This document shows positions 1-10,638 of a DNA stretch of 64,000 bases, piece by piece; position 1 is the first letter of the stretch, and every line of letters begins with the position of its first letter. The position numbers and the translations under genes were made by a program. The DNA is from Dendrolimus kikuchii (Eukaryota; Arthropoda; Insecta; Lepidoptera; Lasiocampidae): the NCBI GenBank assembly GCA_019925095.2, contig CM034392.1, positions 23,037,887-23,101,886 on the forward strand. The letters run 5' to 3'. Below the pieces are notes generated by a model. That model ran no database searches. It was not told the origin of the DNA and worked only from the letters and a program-made list of their open reading frames with translations.

Positions 1-460
1 TCTACTCCTTTCATTGCTGTTGTAAAAAAAATCGATTAAATTAATAAAATATTCGGTTTTACGCCGAAGATCGAGCCCTTCCCTAACCTCTGTGTAGGGG
101 TGAATAAGACTTGTAGGCATTTAAGTGGTCAGTCTTTGTATTACAGTGTAACATAGACCGAGCCAACTCAAGAAACGGCTGGTACCTAATAAGTCGTGCA
201 ACGACTTTTATTTTTATACTTTATAGCTCTTTGGTCGAAAAAGACATACATCTCCTTTTAATATACTATCTATCCAAAGAATGAAACAAGGCATAAGCAA
301 ACAATAAGCATTACCCGATCAATCAATTGCAACTGTTAAACTCGATAGGATTTATTTATTAACGTGAATCTAATCTTTTGATATTTTTCAAGTTATGTGC
401 ATATTAAAATATTATCTGTCAAATATTCCAAGAAAAACTTTAATTATATTTTTTTTTATT
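1..460. other. unassigned AT-rich stretch
   Basis: No coding frame, repeat terminus or RNA signature recognised. Confidence 0.6.
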
Positions 461-881
461 GAAGTGAAACTTCTATATACAGACCTAGGAATTTTATGTC
501 ACGAAAAAGGGTTACGGCGGCGTGGAGGAGCGGCATAATTTTAGAGTAGACTATGAATGCGTTTTTTGGTTCCGGATCGAATTCAGTGTTTTTGTTTGAT
601 AAAATAAAATGTTTAAATAAAAAATCTATTCATTAAAATGTACCTAACCTAACCAAATCATAATTTGCAGTAAATCTGCAAAAAATCGAAATGTGTGCTG
701 GGACACATAGTAGACGTATCGCAACAAGATTTTAACTTGAAGTTTTACGGGCAGGTTTTCAAATAGGACAAGTACATAAACAATCTGCCCGTAAAACTTC
801 AAGTTAAAATTTGGTTGCGATTCGTTTTGCCACTTGTCCGTTGCCATTCGTTTTTCCAGTTGTCCGTTAAAGTTTCACTTC
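461..881. mobile_element. MITE-like element with GAAGTGAAACTT termini
   Basis: Begins gaagtgaaactt at 461-472 and ends aagtttcacttc at 870-881, a 12-bp perfect terminal inverted repeat. The same terminus bounds the element at 33515-33922, and a related end closes the copy at 8056-8450. The interior here differs from those two and contains a compound palindrome (689-905), so this may be a second subfamily or a nested insertion. No transposase is visible. Confidence 0.5.
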
Positions 882-905
882 TACTATGTGTCTCAGCACA
901 CATTT
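689..905. repeat. compound foldback with two nested hairpins
   Basis: Outer arms 689-713 and 881-905 pair over 25 bp with one G:U. Inner arms 720-754 and 785-819 pair over 35 bp, of which 729-754/785-810 is perfect, around a 30-nt loop. The right side between the arms carries two ~26-bp tandem units (819-844 and 845-870) sharing attcgtttt and ttgtccgtt. Confidence 0.85.
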
Positions 906-1145
906 TTGTTGAAGTACAGCAGATAGAAGCAAATGGGAAGTGATTACCATCGCCTATGCAACCTCAAAGGTGCTATCAATATACTGCAAGCCTTGAAGGA
1001 GGCACTGGATCCTGACCACTAATGCCAAGACACATTCTAGGTTGTTATGGTGGCATTTTCTAGAACAGGACTGGTATCCATCCAACACTCTTACAACAAG
1101 CCACCCAGCCGCAGCAATTAGTATTGTCTCCATTCCTACGCGGAT
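903..1145 (-). repeat. SINE-like family A, diverged copy
   Basis: Read on the minus strand this matches the family A repeat (best copy 11345-11661): 'ccatcgcctatg', 'ctgaccactaatgcc', 'ttctaggttgttatgg' and 'tattgtctccattcctac' appear in the correct order. It is clearly older than the other copies. Confidence 0.7.
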
Positions 1146-1255
1146 AAAATTACGCTATCGATAAACTTGACAATAGTTCTATCTCACTATCCTAATTTAT
1201 GATTTGTATCCTAATCACTATGTATTATTGTATGTAATACTTATGTATATTTTTG

Positions 1256-1310
1256 GACGACCTTTGTGGTCTATTGGTCTAAGCGTTGACCTGCCTACGT
1301 CAATAACATG
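1256..1310 (+). repeat. possible tRNA-related SINE head
   Basis: 'acctttgtggtctattggtctaag' followed by 'gcgttgacctgcct' resembles the tRNA-derived head of lepidopteran SINEs, and the similar sequence at 37267-37350. No B box is recognisable here. Confidence 0.35.
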
Positions 1311-1320
1311 TGTATGCATT

Positions 1321-1999
1321 TGTAAGCCTGATAAGAAGAACATTCCTGCCAATATTGTTCTAAATGTTCTAAACCGTGCCGATATTCATTTGCAACTGCA
1401 AATCAGACAGATGTTGGTCGATGTCGAGACATGCTGAGACGGTGTCCTATCGTGACATACTTTCCTTAAGCGATCCCTGTAACAGTCCTAATGTACAGTT
1501 ACCGGTCATTCTCGATTTACATCACGTCTGCGTGCGATGCGCGTGCGCAGCATTCGCCTGTCGCGCATAAACACGCCGATCATCGGCATTCAGGCGAGAT
1601 ACGATGCTTGTACTTGGATTCTGAATCTGATTAGAAGTATTTAGATGATGCTGCGATGTGATGAAATGTTGTGTAACTCGACACGTGTGCTCAAAATTTG
1701 TACAGTTTAAAAAATGATTAACATAATATAAAAAAACACACACAACCACGTTTCAGGGAGCATACCTATAGATTTACTCTATTATCTTTATTTTATATAC
1801 ATTTGGATGTATGTTCTTTCTTCACGCCCGTAGGGATGAACGCGTAATACTTTTTTGTACGATTGTGTACTTTTGATTACAAAGATGAATATAGGATAAT
1901 TTATAATCCAAAAATGGTATGGTTTTCATGGGTTAAGGAGCCAAAGAAGAAGTAATTAGGAATAGAGAATTTTGGCTAAATTTTAAACAATAATTATTA
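1321..1999. other. unassigned stretch
   Basis: No recognisable gene or repeat. The short open frames here lack any family signature. Confidence 0.5.
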
Positions 2000-2311
2000 C
2001 TAGTGGTCACCCGTGGTCGAAATTCGATCATAATAATTTGTTGTCAAAGACTATATACACTTCTATAATCACAGATTTCGCCACAACAATAAACAAAAGA
2101 GTATATATGCGTGTGTATGTGTCAAGTACATGGTAGTATGTGTAATTTTTTTTATTGATTTAATGTATTTTTTATGCATAATTTAAAAAAAATTGCATTC
2201 GTCGCTTCTTCTCTATATAAACTTTAAGTGTGCGAAATTTCATACTCCGTCCGCGCACTTTTCGTAAAAAGGGGTACCTAAAAGATTTTGCTTCACGTAT
2301 TAATATATAGA
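2000..2311 (-). mobile_element. Helitron-like non-autonomous element
   Basis: On the minus strand it runs TC (2311) to CTAG (2000), flanked by host A and T, the pattern of Helitron insertion. Its body is an inverted, near-full-length relative of 42507-42835: both contain 'gtgaagcaaaa', 'cccctttttacg' and 'agagaagaagcgacgaatgc'. The Helitron assignment rests on termini only; no Rep/helicase is present. Confidence 0.6.
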
Positions 2312-2735
2312 TTATTGTGTCTATTATGGTATTTTACAGGATTCTGTTATCTGGATGATCTACTGTATGTTTTACTGTACAACTATATGTACGAGTATAA
2401 TATATACCTATAACTGATCAAAAAATATCCTTATTACGTTCTTTTTGAGACCTTGTCATCGAAACTGCTGTTTTATGCATATTTCAATCGATTATTTGAT
2501 TGACACTCGTAAGTTTTATTTGCTTCTCAATAAATTTCCAGATAATTTAAATTCAAGGTTTCATAATAAGCGTTGTGTAATGCGAGATAAAAACACAGTG
2601 TACTTTGCGGTTCCTTTGTCTTTATGTAGAGTTTTATTATTTGTTTTATGGCGCTTCAGTGTGCAATCTACAATATACATACGGACGCACTTCTTTATTG
2701 TTGGAATACAGTAAATAGGATGACGACACCTTACA
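2312..2735. other. unassigned AT-rich stretch
   Basis: An 89-codon frame (2445-2714) overlaps this stretch but has no recognisable domain and is not called as a gene. Confidence 0.5.
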
Positions 2736-3020
2736 CCATTCCATCTTCGGACCACAAGACGCTCTGGTTTGCGCCATCGTTTCACAGTGGAAACGCTACC
2801 AGTGCGTACTAAACGTTTCGCCTCCACGTTCCGTCTGCGTACGGCAGAATTGTGGAATGCACTACCAGAGTCCGTGTTTCCAGAAAAGTACAATCCGGGA
2901 ATCTTCAAGTCTCGTGTGAATAGGTACTATCTAGGTAAGCGTGCTCCATCTTCGACCGCATCATCGTTCGGCACTGGACGTGATCGTGGTCAAACGCAAA
3001 CCTATTTACAATAATAAAAA
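2736..3020 (+). pseudogene. LINE ORF2 C-terminus (5'-truncated)
   Basis: The frame through 2751-3013 encodes the extreme C-terminus of an insect LINE reverse transcriptase: TTRRSGLRHRF, then VRTKRFASTF, WNALPESVFPEKYNP, FKSRVNRYYLGK and a stop, followed by an A-rich tail (aataataaaaaaaaa). The catalytic RT domain is absent. Related C-termini lie at 25470-25905 (+) and 19720-19951 (-). The tail abuts a minus-strand SINE-like copy. Confidence 0.75.
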
Positions 3021-3026
3021 AAAACC

Positions 3027-3212
3027 TGGCGGAAAGTGGTTACCGTCTCTTATGGACATTTGCAACATCGAAGGTGCTGACAATGTGCTGCAGGCCTCGA
3101 AGGGAAGATCTGGAACCTGACCACTGGTGCTGGAATACAACTCAGGGTTGTATGGTATATTCTAGAAAAAGGATGGTAACCACCCAGTCGGGCAAATGTC
3201 CTATCACCTGTG
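3027..3212 (-). repeat. SINE-like family A fragment
   Basis: Contains 'atggacatttgcaac', 'aacctgaccactg', 'cagtcgggcaaatg' and 'cctatcacctg' in family order. Lacks both the A-rich end and the distal end. Confidence 0.75.
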
Positions 3213-3260
3213 TTGCGGACAGAGAGCACCCCCCTGACCCGCCCGCCGGAGCACACCTAA

Positions 3261-5972
3261 TCTCCGCGCCCCGCATACTGCCGACGCCCAAAGCTGGCGC
3301 AATTAGCAGGTGGATCGGTCATCGACCTGTCATTCGCCACTCATGCGGCCGCCCGCAGAGTTGTCGGATGGAGGGTGCTGGAGGAGGTGGAGTCGCTCTC
3401 TGATCATCGGTACATCAGATTTGAGCTTACCCCCTCCTCCGGTCCGAGCCCTGTTCATCGCCCCCCTCTCCTCCCGCGTTGGGCCCTTACCAAGCTCGAT
3501 CCGGAGCAGGCCGAGGAGTGGGCACTCACGGAAAGCTGGGCCTACCCAGTCGAATTCGAGAACCTGGAGTCGCAGGCAGAGCACATGCGCAAGACCCTGA
3601 CGAGGGTTTGCGACGCGGCGATGCCTCGCGTCTCCAAGCGGCAGCCTCCGTGCAAGCAGGTCCACTGGTGGACCGAGGAGCTGGGCGAGATGCGAAAGGC
3701 AGTTCGCATCATCAGCCACAGGCTCAAACGCTGCAGGGCGCGCCGTCCTCCGGACTACGTCGCGGAAAATGGACTCGTGGGAGAGTTTAGGGAGGCCAGA
3801 AAGGCCCTTTCGATTGCAATACTGCAAGCGAAAGCCCGGGCTCGGGCCGAGCTCCTCGAGACGCTCGATCGGGATCCTTGGGGGCGTCCGTACCGTGGGG
3901 CCCGCAACACGTTGCGGCCTTGCACATCCACGGTCACGGAAACGCTCGAACCCGAGGTGCTCCGGTCGGTTATCGACGGGCTCTTCCCGGATCCGGGAAA
4001 CTTCACTCCCCCCAGTATGGGTCCACCCGTTCCCGACACCCCCACGGACGAGGAGCCTCACTTCATCTCCGAGGGGGAACTAGACGTTGCCCTGGACCGG
4101 CTCCGGGGCAGGAAGACGGCACCGGGACCCGACGGGGTTCCAGGTCGACTCCTCTTCCTGGCCGCTAAACATCTACGCGGCCAGCTGCGGGAACTGTTCG
4201 AAGCCTGTATTCGCGCAGGTCGGTTCCCGTCGCAATGGAAGGAGGGTCGTTTGTGCCTGATTCCCAAGGGAGGTCGGCCTCCCAACGATCCGTCCGCCTT
4301 CAGGCCCATAGTGCTGCTGAACGAGGTCGCTAAGGTCTTCGAAAAGATCTTGGCGGAGCGGCTCGTGAAGCATCTCGACGCTGTGGAGCCGGGGCTTTCA
4401 GAAACGCAGTTCGGGTTTCGGCGGAGGCGCTCCACGATGGACGCCTTCGAGACGCTGCGAACGTCAACGGACGAAGCCGTCCAAGCGAAGGATGTGGTTC
4501 TTGCGGTGTCGCTAGACATAGCGAACGCCTTTAACAGCCTCCCTCATGAGACGATCAGGGAGGGGCTCCGCGCGCATGGAGTCCCCCCGTACCTCACGAG
4601 GCTGTTGGGCGCGTACCTGCAGGATCGACATATCCTTTGGGAGGGCGGTGAGTCCGGCAATCCCGAGTTAGGTCGTCGACGCGTCGCGTGCGGCGTTCCA
4701 CAGGGGTCGGTCCTCGGGCCGATTCTTTGGAACGTAGGTTATGACTGGATCCTTCGGGTTCCGGTCCTGCCCGGGGTAGGGCTGATCTGCTTTGCGGACG
4801 ACACCCTACTCACGGCACGCGCTGCGTCATTTGCGGAATCCGTGGACGTCGCCAACGCCGGGTTGGCGATTGTCGTAGATCGAATAGCTAGGCTGGGCTT
4901 GAGGGTCTCCCCCGCGAAAACGGAGGCCATCATGTTCCATAGGAAATTTCGCAATCCCCCCGCGGACTTGACCGTTTCGGTCCAAGGGGTGGCCATTAGA
5001 GTAGGGCCCCAGATGAAATATCTGGGGCTAGTTCTCGATGGGAAATGGCTGTTCAAAGCGCACTTTGAGCAGCTAGTTCCCAAACTCGTCAAATCCGCGG
5101 GCGCACTCTCGAGGCTGCTTCCCAACGTAGGGGGCCCGGGAGGTGCGACGCGGAAACTTTACTCTGGCATCCTGAGGAGTATGGCACTGTACGGTGCACC
5201 CGTCTGGTCCATTGCACTTCACCGCCACAACAGAACCCTACTGCATCGGGCGCAGCAGGTTCTGGCCGTGAGGACCATACGGGGGTATCGCACAGTGTCG
5301 CGGACGGCGGCCACCCTCCTGGCAGGCGATCCGCCCTGGCATCTCCAGGCGGACGTCCTGACAGTGGTGCGCCGCACCCGGCAGGATGCCCTAGCTAGAG
5401 GCCTGACCTTCTGTCAGGTCGAAATCGAGGCGATCAGGAAGCGGGAAACCGCCTCCATGATCGCCATCTGGTCTCAAGAGCTCGACAACCCTGCGGCCTA
5501 TGGCGGCTACACGGTGGATGCAATCAGGCCACAGCTGACGGAATGGGTCAACCGCACCAGCGGCACCCTGACCTTCAGGACGACACAGATACTTACCGGA
5601 CACGGATGTTTCGATAAGTATCTGTGTCGCATTGTGGGCTGCTTGCCTTCCCCGGACTGCCGCCAGTGCGGCGCGCTCGACACGGCGTTACACACGCTAG
5701 TCGAGTGCGTCGCATGGGCGCCGCAGCGTTTCGAACTTGAGACGCACGTAGGTCCAGTCGACTCGCTCTGCGACTTGGTCAAGGCCATGTTGCAGAGCAG
5801 CGACAATTGGGGGGCTGCGGTTACTTTTTGCGAGACAGTAATGTCACTCAAGGAGGCCGCAGAACGAGACAGGGAGAGAAGTCCTGCAGCGCGTGCCAAT
5901 GCGTCTTCTCGAGGTCGCCGGCCTTCAGCTGGCACCCGGAGAGGCAGGTACGCGCATTACTTCCCTCCCTGA
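3261..5972 (+). CDS. R1-clade LINE ORF2 protein (partial: end of endonuclease, RT, zinc knuckle)
   Basis: A reverse transcriptase that would copy element RNA at a nicked chromosomal target. Numbering from the GTG at 3375 gives 865 residues; the open frame extends upstream to 3261, and no native ATG is visible because the 5' end is missing. Upstream codons read GGSVIDLSFATH, typical of the end of an R1-type apurinic endonuclease, followed by SLSDHRYIRF. RT motifs in order: APGPDG at 249-254, PKGGRPPNDPSAFRPI, QFGFRRRRST, LDIANAFNSLP, GVPQGSVLGP from 440, the catalytic FADD at 473-476, and YLGLVLD. The C-terminal knuckle is C762-x2-C765-x7-H773-x4-C778. No stop or frameshift is seen to the TGA, so the insertion looks young. 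It is dead for autonomous movement because ORF1 and most of the endonuclease are missing. Confidence 0.85.
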   Translation, partial: SPRPAYCRRPKLAQLAGGSVIDLSFATHAAARRVVGWRVLEEVESLSDHRYIRFELTPSSGPSPVHRPPLLPRWALTKLDPEQAEEWALTESWAYPVEFENLESQAEHMRKTLTRVCDAAMPRVSKRQPPCKQVHWWTEELGEMRKAVRIISHRLKRCRARRPPDYVAENGLVGEFREARKALSIAILQAKARARAELLETLDRDPWGRPYRGARNTLRPCTSTVTETLEPEVLRSVIDGLFPDPGNFTPPSMGPPVPDTPTDEEPHFISEGELDVALDRLRGRKTAPGPDGVPGRLLFLAAKHLRGQLRELFEACIRAGRFPSQWKEGRLCLIPKGGRPPNDPSAFRPIVLLNEVAKVFEKILAERLVKHLDAVEPGLSETQFGFRRRRSTMDAFETLRTSTDEAVQAKDVVLAVSLDIANAFNSLPHETIREGLRAHGVPPYLTRLLGAYLQDRHILWEGGESGNPELGRRRVACGVPQGSVLGPILWNVGYDWILRVPVLPGVGLICFADDTLLTARAASFAESVDVANAGLAIVVDRIARLGLRVSPAKTEAIMFHRKFRNPPADLTVSVQGVAIRVGPQMKYLGLVLDGKWLFKAHFEQLVPKLVKSAGALSRLLPNVGGPGGATRKLYSGILRSMALYGAPVWSIALHRHNRTLLHRAQQVLAVRTIRGYRTVSRTAATLLAGDPPWHLQADVLTVVRRTRQDALARGLTFCQVEIEAIRKRETASMIAIWSQELDNPAAYGGYTVDAIRPQLTEWVNRTSGTLTFRTTQILTGHGCFDKYLCRIVGCLPSPDCRQCGALDTALHTLVECVAWAPQRFELETHVGPVDSLCDLVKAMLQSSDNWGAAVTFCETVMSLKEAAERDRERSPAARANASSRGRRPSAGTRRGRYAHYFPP

Positions 5973-6404
5973 GTTAGGTTCCGTTTACCGCGGGGGGCCT
6001 TTAGCTTGCTAGGAGAGCAAAGGACCTTCTACCCCCGCACAACGAAGTGGGGTGTGTTCTCCCAGGGCACACTCCAGGCACTTTATTGCGCTGGATCGGC
6101 TGGGCGTAACTATGTTCTAAATCTCAGCCTTTCCAACACATACAAAGCGCAGGGTCGTCAGGGAGGAGGGGGTTTTTAGTGGGTATTGGGGTTGCTCGCC
6201 CGTGCAGCAACGCTCGGAGTCTTCCACACTATTCTGTGACGTCGATCGCGGACGGAGCGCTGCCAAGAGCATACTATTGCTGCAGTGTTATCGCCCCCGA
6301 CCGACGCGTGTCGTTCCCCTAGCAACGACCCAGTTTGTGCGTAAATCGGTTAAGCATTTTCCCTCGCCTCAAAACAAACAAAAAAAAAAAAAAAAAAAAA
6401 AAAA
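5973..6404 (+). other. 3' UTR and poly(A) of the R1-clade element
   Basis: Shares 'gcgtaactatgttctaa' and 'ccctcgcctcaaaa' with the reverse-complemented stubs elsewhere. The part from about 6190 to 6350 diverges from them, so this copy belongs to a different subfamily. A-run of 34 at 6371-6404. Confidence 0.75.
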
Positions 6405-6633
6405 TTAGCAACTAGGCGTCGGACGGGATGCGGGATATAGGAGGCAAAAATTCGCCCATTTAAAGGCCTGAACCCTGAACAATACATAATTCAGACATTC
6501 TTCAGCCATTCATATATTGTACTCAAATCTCTTGCATATTTTGTTGTACTCATTCTATGTATATTTATAATTTAATAATAATCATACAGTCCATTATTAC
6601 ATCGAGGTTTGATTTCCAAAAACAAGAAGCAAC
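6405..6633. other. unassigned flank of the R1 copy
   Basis: No recognisable feature. The first bases after the poly(A) do not repeat upstream of the element. Confidence 0.5.
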
Positions 6634-6732
6634 TGCCACCAATACTCTGGCTGTGGGTTGTTTTGTCGCCTCTTACGACAGGCATCTCGGCCGCAGGGAT
6701 TTATATACTTTCTCTGTCCGTGCACAGATAAG
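6634..6732 (-). repeat. SINE-like family A, distal fragment
   Basis: Only the distal third is present: 'ctggctgtgggttgtttt', 'cgcctcttacgacaggc', 'ggccgcaggga' and 'tccgtgcac'. Confidence 0.7.
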
Positions 6733-6855
6733 CTTCTTCTTCTCTTTAAGGTCCTAGTACCTAAAGGAAATAAAATTGAGAATCCGTATATATCATGATC
6801 ATCAATTGTTTAGTTTTTGTCATATGATTATATAGCCATAAACAATATCATTTAG

Positions 6856-6965
6856 AGTCGGTCCCTGTATCTTATTAATTATTCATTCACTTGCCTTACA
6901 ATTGATAGAAATTTGACATTATTTGTATGGAGCTGTTAAATTTTAACTAGTGTTAAGACAAAATA
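6856..6965. repeat. relic of a palindromic MITE
   Basis: 'tcggtccctgtatctta', 'cttgccttac' and 'tttgacattatttgtatgg' match the foldback MITE at 48811-48942 and the relics at 53581-53667 and 36060-36636. Confidence 0.55.
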
Positions 6966-6975
6966 AGGCATTAAT

Positions 6976-7620
6976 AAATTCGATCGATCATATTTTTAAA
7001 GTACTTAAAATGAAACCTCTTGAAACTAATTTCCTTAATGTACGTTTTAAACTCTTCCTACTTTCAGATTTAAAAAATCTATAATAAGTACAGGGAAGCA
7101 CACTTTTAGAACTCTGAAAGCGAATATCTCTCCATACTTATGCTATTCAAGATAACAATACTCTGTATGACTGTACACTGAAAAAAAAAATCCTTCAGTT
7201 ACATGTTGGTGACGGCGACCATGTACAATCGGACAAATAATTAATTAATTCGTATGTAAACCTTTCTTTTAAAATGTATACTGTATATCGTTTGAATAAT
7301 AAAACTAAAATGGAAATAATTACCACAAAGATGAATGCGTTTTCATCACAGACTTTAATTCCTTTTAAAGCATTTACAGGCAATAGTAGGACGTCTGCGT
7401 CTCCCTGCTGAACTCATTATTATAATTGCCACTGTGGAACAAACTGCATTTAAATAAATGTCCATAAAGACTGATTTACATGCACTGAGGTTTTCGTCTT
7501 TTTTTAAGTCAACCAACATTATTGACCGATTTTCTTTTACGTTGGATATTTTTGGTTCGGGAACATTACTGCAACTAGTAGATATTATTAGTTTTCTTGT
7601 TACAATTACCACGTGCTAAT
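6976..7620. other. unassigned AT-rich stretch
   Basis: Two overlapping minus-strand frames of 62 and 85 codons have no recognisable domain. Nothing else seen. Confidence 0.5.
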
Positions 7621-7790
7621 AACGGTGAAGGAAAACATCGCGATGCAACCTGCACGTCGAGATAACCGATGTGTCAAACCTGCCAAGCCGCCTTGGACAA
7701 GCGTGGCGGGTATACTGTCCGTTCCCCTATAGTGGGAGGCCCGAGCCCAGCAGTGGGACAGTTATGGGCTGTTATTATTAAGGACAATTT
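7621..7790 (+). repeat. lepidopteran SINE body and tail, 5'-truncated
   Basis: 'ggtgaaggaaaacatcgcg', 'ccttggacaagcgtggcgg' and 'cccagcagtgggacag' followed by a TTATTATTAA end are hallmarks of the SINE body common in Lepidoptera. The same body, with its tRNA-like head, lies at 23652-23950 on the minus strand. Confidence 0.8.
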
Positions 7791-8055
7791 TGATTAATTA
7801 ATTAAATTTCTTTTTGTCCAAAGTTTAACCGCTTAACTGGTCGGTTTTGTAAATGAAATAACTACTTAACTAATGCAAATGTAAATCGAACTTTAATTTC
7901 GCACGAAAAAATGTGTGGAGTCTTAACATGTTTTTGAAGTTAGCTAGTGATATTTATTACGTACAGTACAGAATTTTTTAAATAAATAATATTACTGGTT
8001 AAAAACTTCTTTACTTTGTAGATAAAAATATTGTGTGTGTGTGCAACTCGCACGC

Positions 8056-8450
8056 ATTAGAAGATAATTCTTCTCTAACTTTTATTAATATAAATATAAT
8101 TCCTTTTAGCCTACATCCGTCAACATATAACAATTAAAAAAAAAACATTTTATGTTACACTTTAAATCACTAGCATAAAGCTCAAAATTGAATGCACTGA
8201 TTGCCCAAAATTTCCTTTGATCTACTTATAAAATAATATCTGCCTTAAGAATATACAGATAGAGCTAAAATTCGTTTGAAATCTTTCGAGTTTTGTTTAG
8301 ATTGAAAATTAATACTAACGGGTAAAGAGAAATGTGTTTTATTTCGAATTAAAGAAGATTGAATTTTATGTGTTTATTTATCTCTTTTTAGTGTCACTTT
8401 TTCGTTTCATCGATTTTAAAATCACACCGATTCTAAAGAAGTTTCATTTC
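8056..8450 (+). mobile_element. MITE-like element, GAAGT family, 5' terminus lost
   Basis: Near-colinear with 33515-33922 over its length (agataattcttctctaac at the left, ttctaaagaagtttcattt at the right). The right terminal repeat has one change and the left one is missing. Confidence 0.7.
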
Positions 8451-8882
8451 AAAAATACTTTATGATACATACCCATTTCAAAAAAGCATAGTAATACTGT
8501 TCAGTTTTATTTACTGCCATGAGTAAAAAGTAATATTTTAGGGATCCATAGCAGCATTCGTTATAATAATCAACAATTGCGACGTGTAATGAATCAAGTC
8601 CTTACAAACAAAAAGTAAGTAACGTTCAAAGTAAAATAAAAAAGCCAGAGGGCCTCGTCTGGCTGTCTCGACGCTATCTGCATTTCGAGGGCTATTACAT
8701 GCGGGTACATAATAAAAAGGTTTCCCACCTACGTGGTTTGGGTGAGAGAAACGCTGTAGAGGGGTGCGCACGCGCATGTTTGGATGGTGGTCCAAGATGC
8801 GACAGAGGAGCGGATTTGATTAGTTATATCCATCTGTGACTATGTCGTGCAACAAGTTATAAAACAACATAACTACTTACTA
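8451..8882. other. unassigned stretch
   Basis: An 85-codon minus-strand frame (8538-8795) shows no known domain. Not called. Confidence 0.45.
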
Positions 8883-9165
8883 CTATCTGTGCCCGCGACT
8901 TTGTTCGCATGCATTTATTTTCGCAGAACTTGTTTTTTACCTTCGTTACTCCTTATCACCTCAGCTATATGCCAGTGAAAGCCCATTCAAAATGCGTCCA
9001 GCCATTTCAGAGATTAGCCGAAATATTCAGACAGACAAATAAAAATTCTACAAAATGCATTTTCGGAATCTCCTGATCCGAATTATCCGCCCTGATTTTT
9101 TTCACATTTTTATTTTGACATTACAAACACTTCAATTTTATTTGTCTATATAGATTTATTTACCT
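8883..9165. repeat. interspersed repeat of lepidopteran type, unclassified
   Basis: 'tgcccgcgactttgttcgc', 'tatgccagtgaaagcccat', 'gtccagccatttcagagatt' and 'cagacagacaaa' occur in the order seen in a widespread insect repeat. Superfamily not determined. Confidence 0.55.
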
Positions 9166-9340
9166 TTATAGAGCGGGCGTAAAAATTTAACGTAGAACTT
9201 ATTGATTTTATAAATTTAGAAAGGAGCTAATAAGGACTTAATTTTTGACTGATAGGAATATAAAAAATATTTTTTAAATAATTAGATGCTGATTGAAAAT
9301 TTTCATTAAGATTGTCTGTAAAAACAAAAAGGGACGAGTG

Positions 9341-9694
9341 TTTTTTTTTCAGGCGGGGGAAATGCTATTTACGCACAATACCGGGTCCTTTGCAAGGGAT
9401 TAGACCATAGTTGATCATGGAGGCATTCCCAGAAGGGGCAATCCAGACAATAATCAACCGGCTTGTGTGGAGACTCGAGCCCAAATGGCTCATACCCACT
9501 AAAACCACCCTCCTCTGACGGCCCCGCGCTTATGGCAGGAAAGGCATGAGACTTAGAACGTAGTTACGCCCACGCCGATCCTAGCGCAATAAGTGCCTGA
9601 GAAAGCCCCTGGAAGAGCTAAAACTCACTTCGACGACAGGGGTGAAGACTCCTCTGCTCCCTTGATGCATGAGGGCCCCTGAAGCGGTATTGTC
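9341..9694 (-). mobile_element. R1-clade LINE 3'-UTR stub with target-site duplication
   Basis: The plus strand starts with a T-run and 'caggcgggggaaatgc', the complement of the R1 3' end, and continues through 'agaacgtagttacgcccac'. It is a 354-bp 5'-truncated copy. Direct repeats aagggacgagtg flank it at 9329-9340 and 9695-9706. Confidence 0.85.
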
Positions 9695-9706
9695 AAGGGA
9701 CGAGTG

Positions 9707-10173
9707 TTACGCCAACTGTGATTGCAGAGTGTGTTACGAGTTATGTTTTTTTTACATAAGTCGTAACACATTACTGCTATAGAAATATAATAAATATTAC
9801 AGCAAAGCATAAGTTCTGTTAGCAGTACGTTAATTAATATTTAATCGAAGTGGCATCTAAGATCAATCATGGTTCATAACTTTTTTACTAATATGCCCAG
9901 TATAAATATTTCTCTAGGAAATCATAAAGTTCTTATATACCTATGCAAATTCAAAAGTTTTATTCAAATTAAGTTCCACTGGAGAACATTTCTTGAAGTT
10001 CATACATACTATAAGTAACATTTTCTGAAATACATATCTTAAAAATATACCCATAGCAAAAATATTGATACAAACCTTTAGCAAGTGTTCTTACAGCATT
10101 CGCGTGTGATGTGGACTCGCTGGAAACGGCTTACGTATATTTGTTAATAGTACATAATTTGCGATATATACAA
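9707..10173. other. unassigned AT-rich stretch
   Basis: Nothing recognised. Confidence 0.5.
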
Positions 10174-10638
10174 TGTTACGGGTTACAAGACTTGAATTAA
10201 AATGCCGTTGGAATTACTATAGAATTTATTAGAACTATTCAAACATGTATAGCACAGGTACAAACATAACTGGACACAACCAGTACAACGCAATACACGA
10301 TTCAATAACACGTGCAAAGTCCGTCACTACATAGCTTATCGAATGTAAACACGTCTTCCTCGAATCGTAATCGTCGCTTGACTGCCTCACCCCTCCGTTC
10401 GGGCATTGTTTTATATTAAACTATACAAATACCATATGCCTACCTGCTAGGCGTCGACGCAATTTCCCAGAAAACGTAATCCGCACACCTGCTTAATTAT
10501 TGCTGCGAACGGCCATACACTAGTACTAATACACAATAGCCTGTTTTCTAAGTAAACAAAAGAAGTCCAAATGCGGAAAGGTAATAAACTGTGCTTTATG
10601 GCAGGCAGGTGTGCATTCACTTTTGTCGGCATGTAACA
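10174..10638 (-). mobile_element. solo LTR, TGTTAC...GTAACA family
   Basis: A 465-bp unit bounded by TGTTAC and GTAACA. Orientation follows the copy at 20052-20495, which has an ordered TATAAA and AATAAA. Flanks acaa/ataa are only a partial 4-bp match. No gag-pol lies on either side. Confidence 0.75.

Larger units (their letters stand above)
3261..6404 (+). mobile_element. R1-clade non-LTR retrotransposon, 5'-truncated
   Basis: The element comprises the last residues of the endonuclease, a complete RT region, a C-terminal zinc knuckle, a ~400-bp 3' UTR and a poly(A) of 34 (6371-6404). The 5' break lies between an in-frame stop at 3258-3260 and the first recognisable residues near 3310. Its GC content is well above the surroundings. 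The 3' UTR is homologous to four stubs in this window (9341, 13626, 21951 and 56551). No matching target-site duplication was found around this copy. Confidence 0.85.

Noticed and set aside
3330..4061. Long minus-strand frame (243 codons) opposite the R1 element
   Set aside because: It is antisense to the strongly supported RT frame, GC-rich DNA makes stops rare, and it has no domain.
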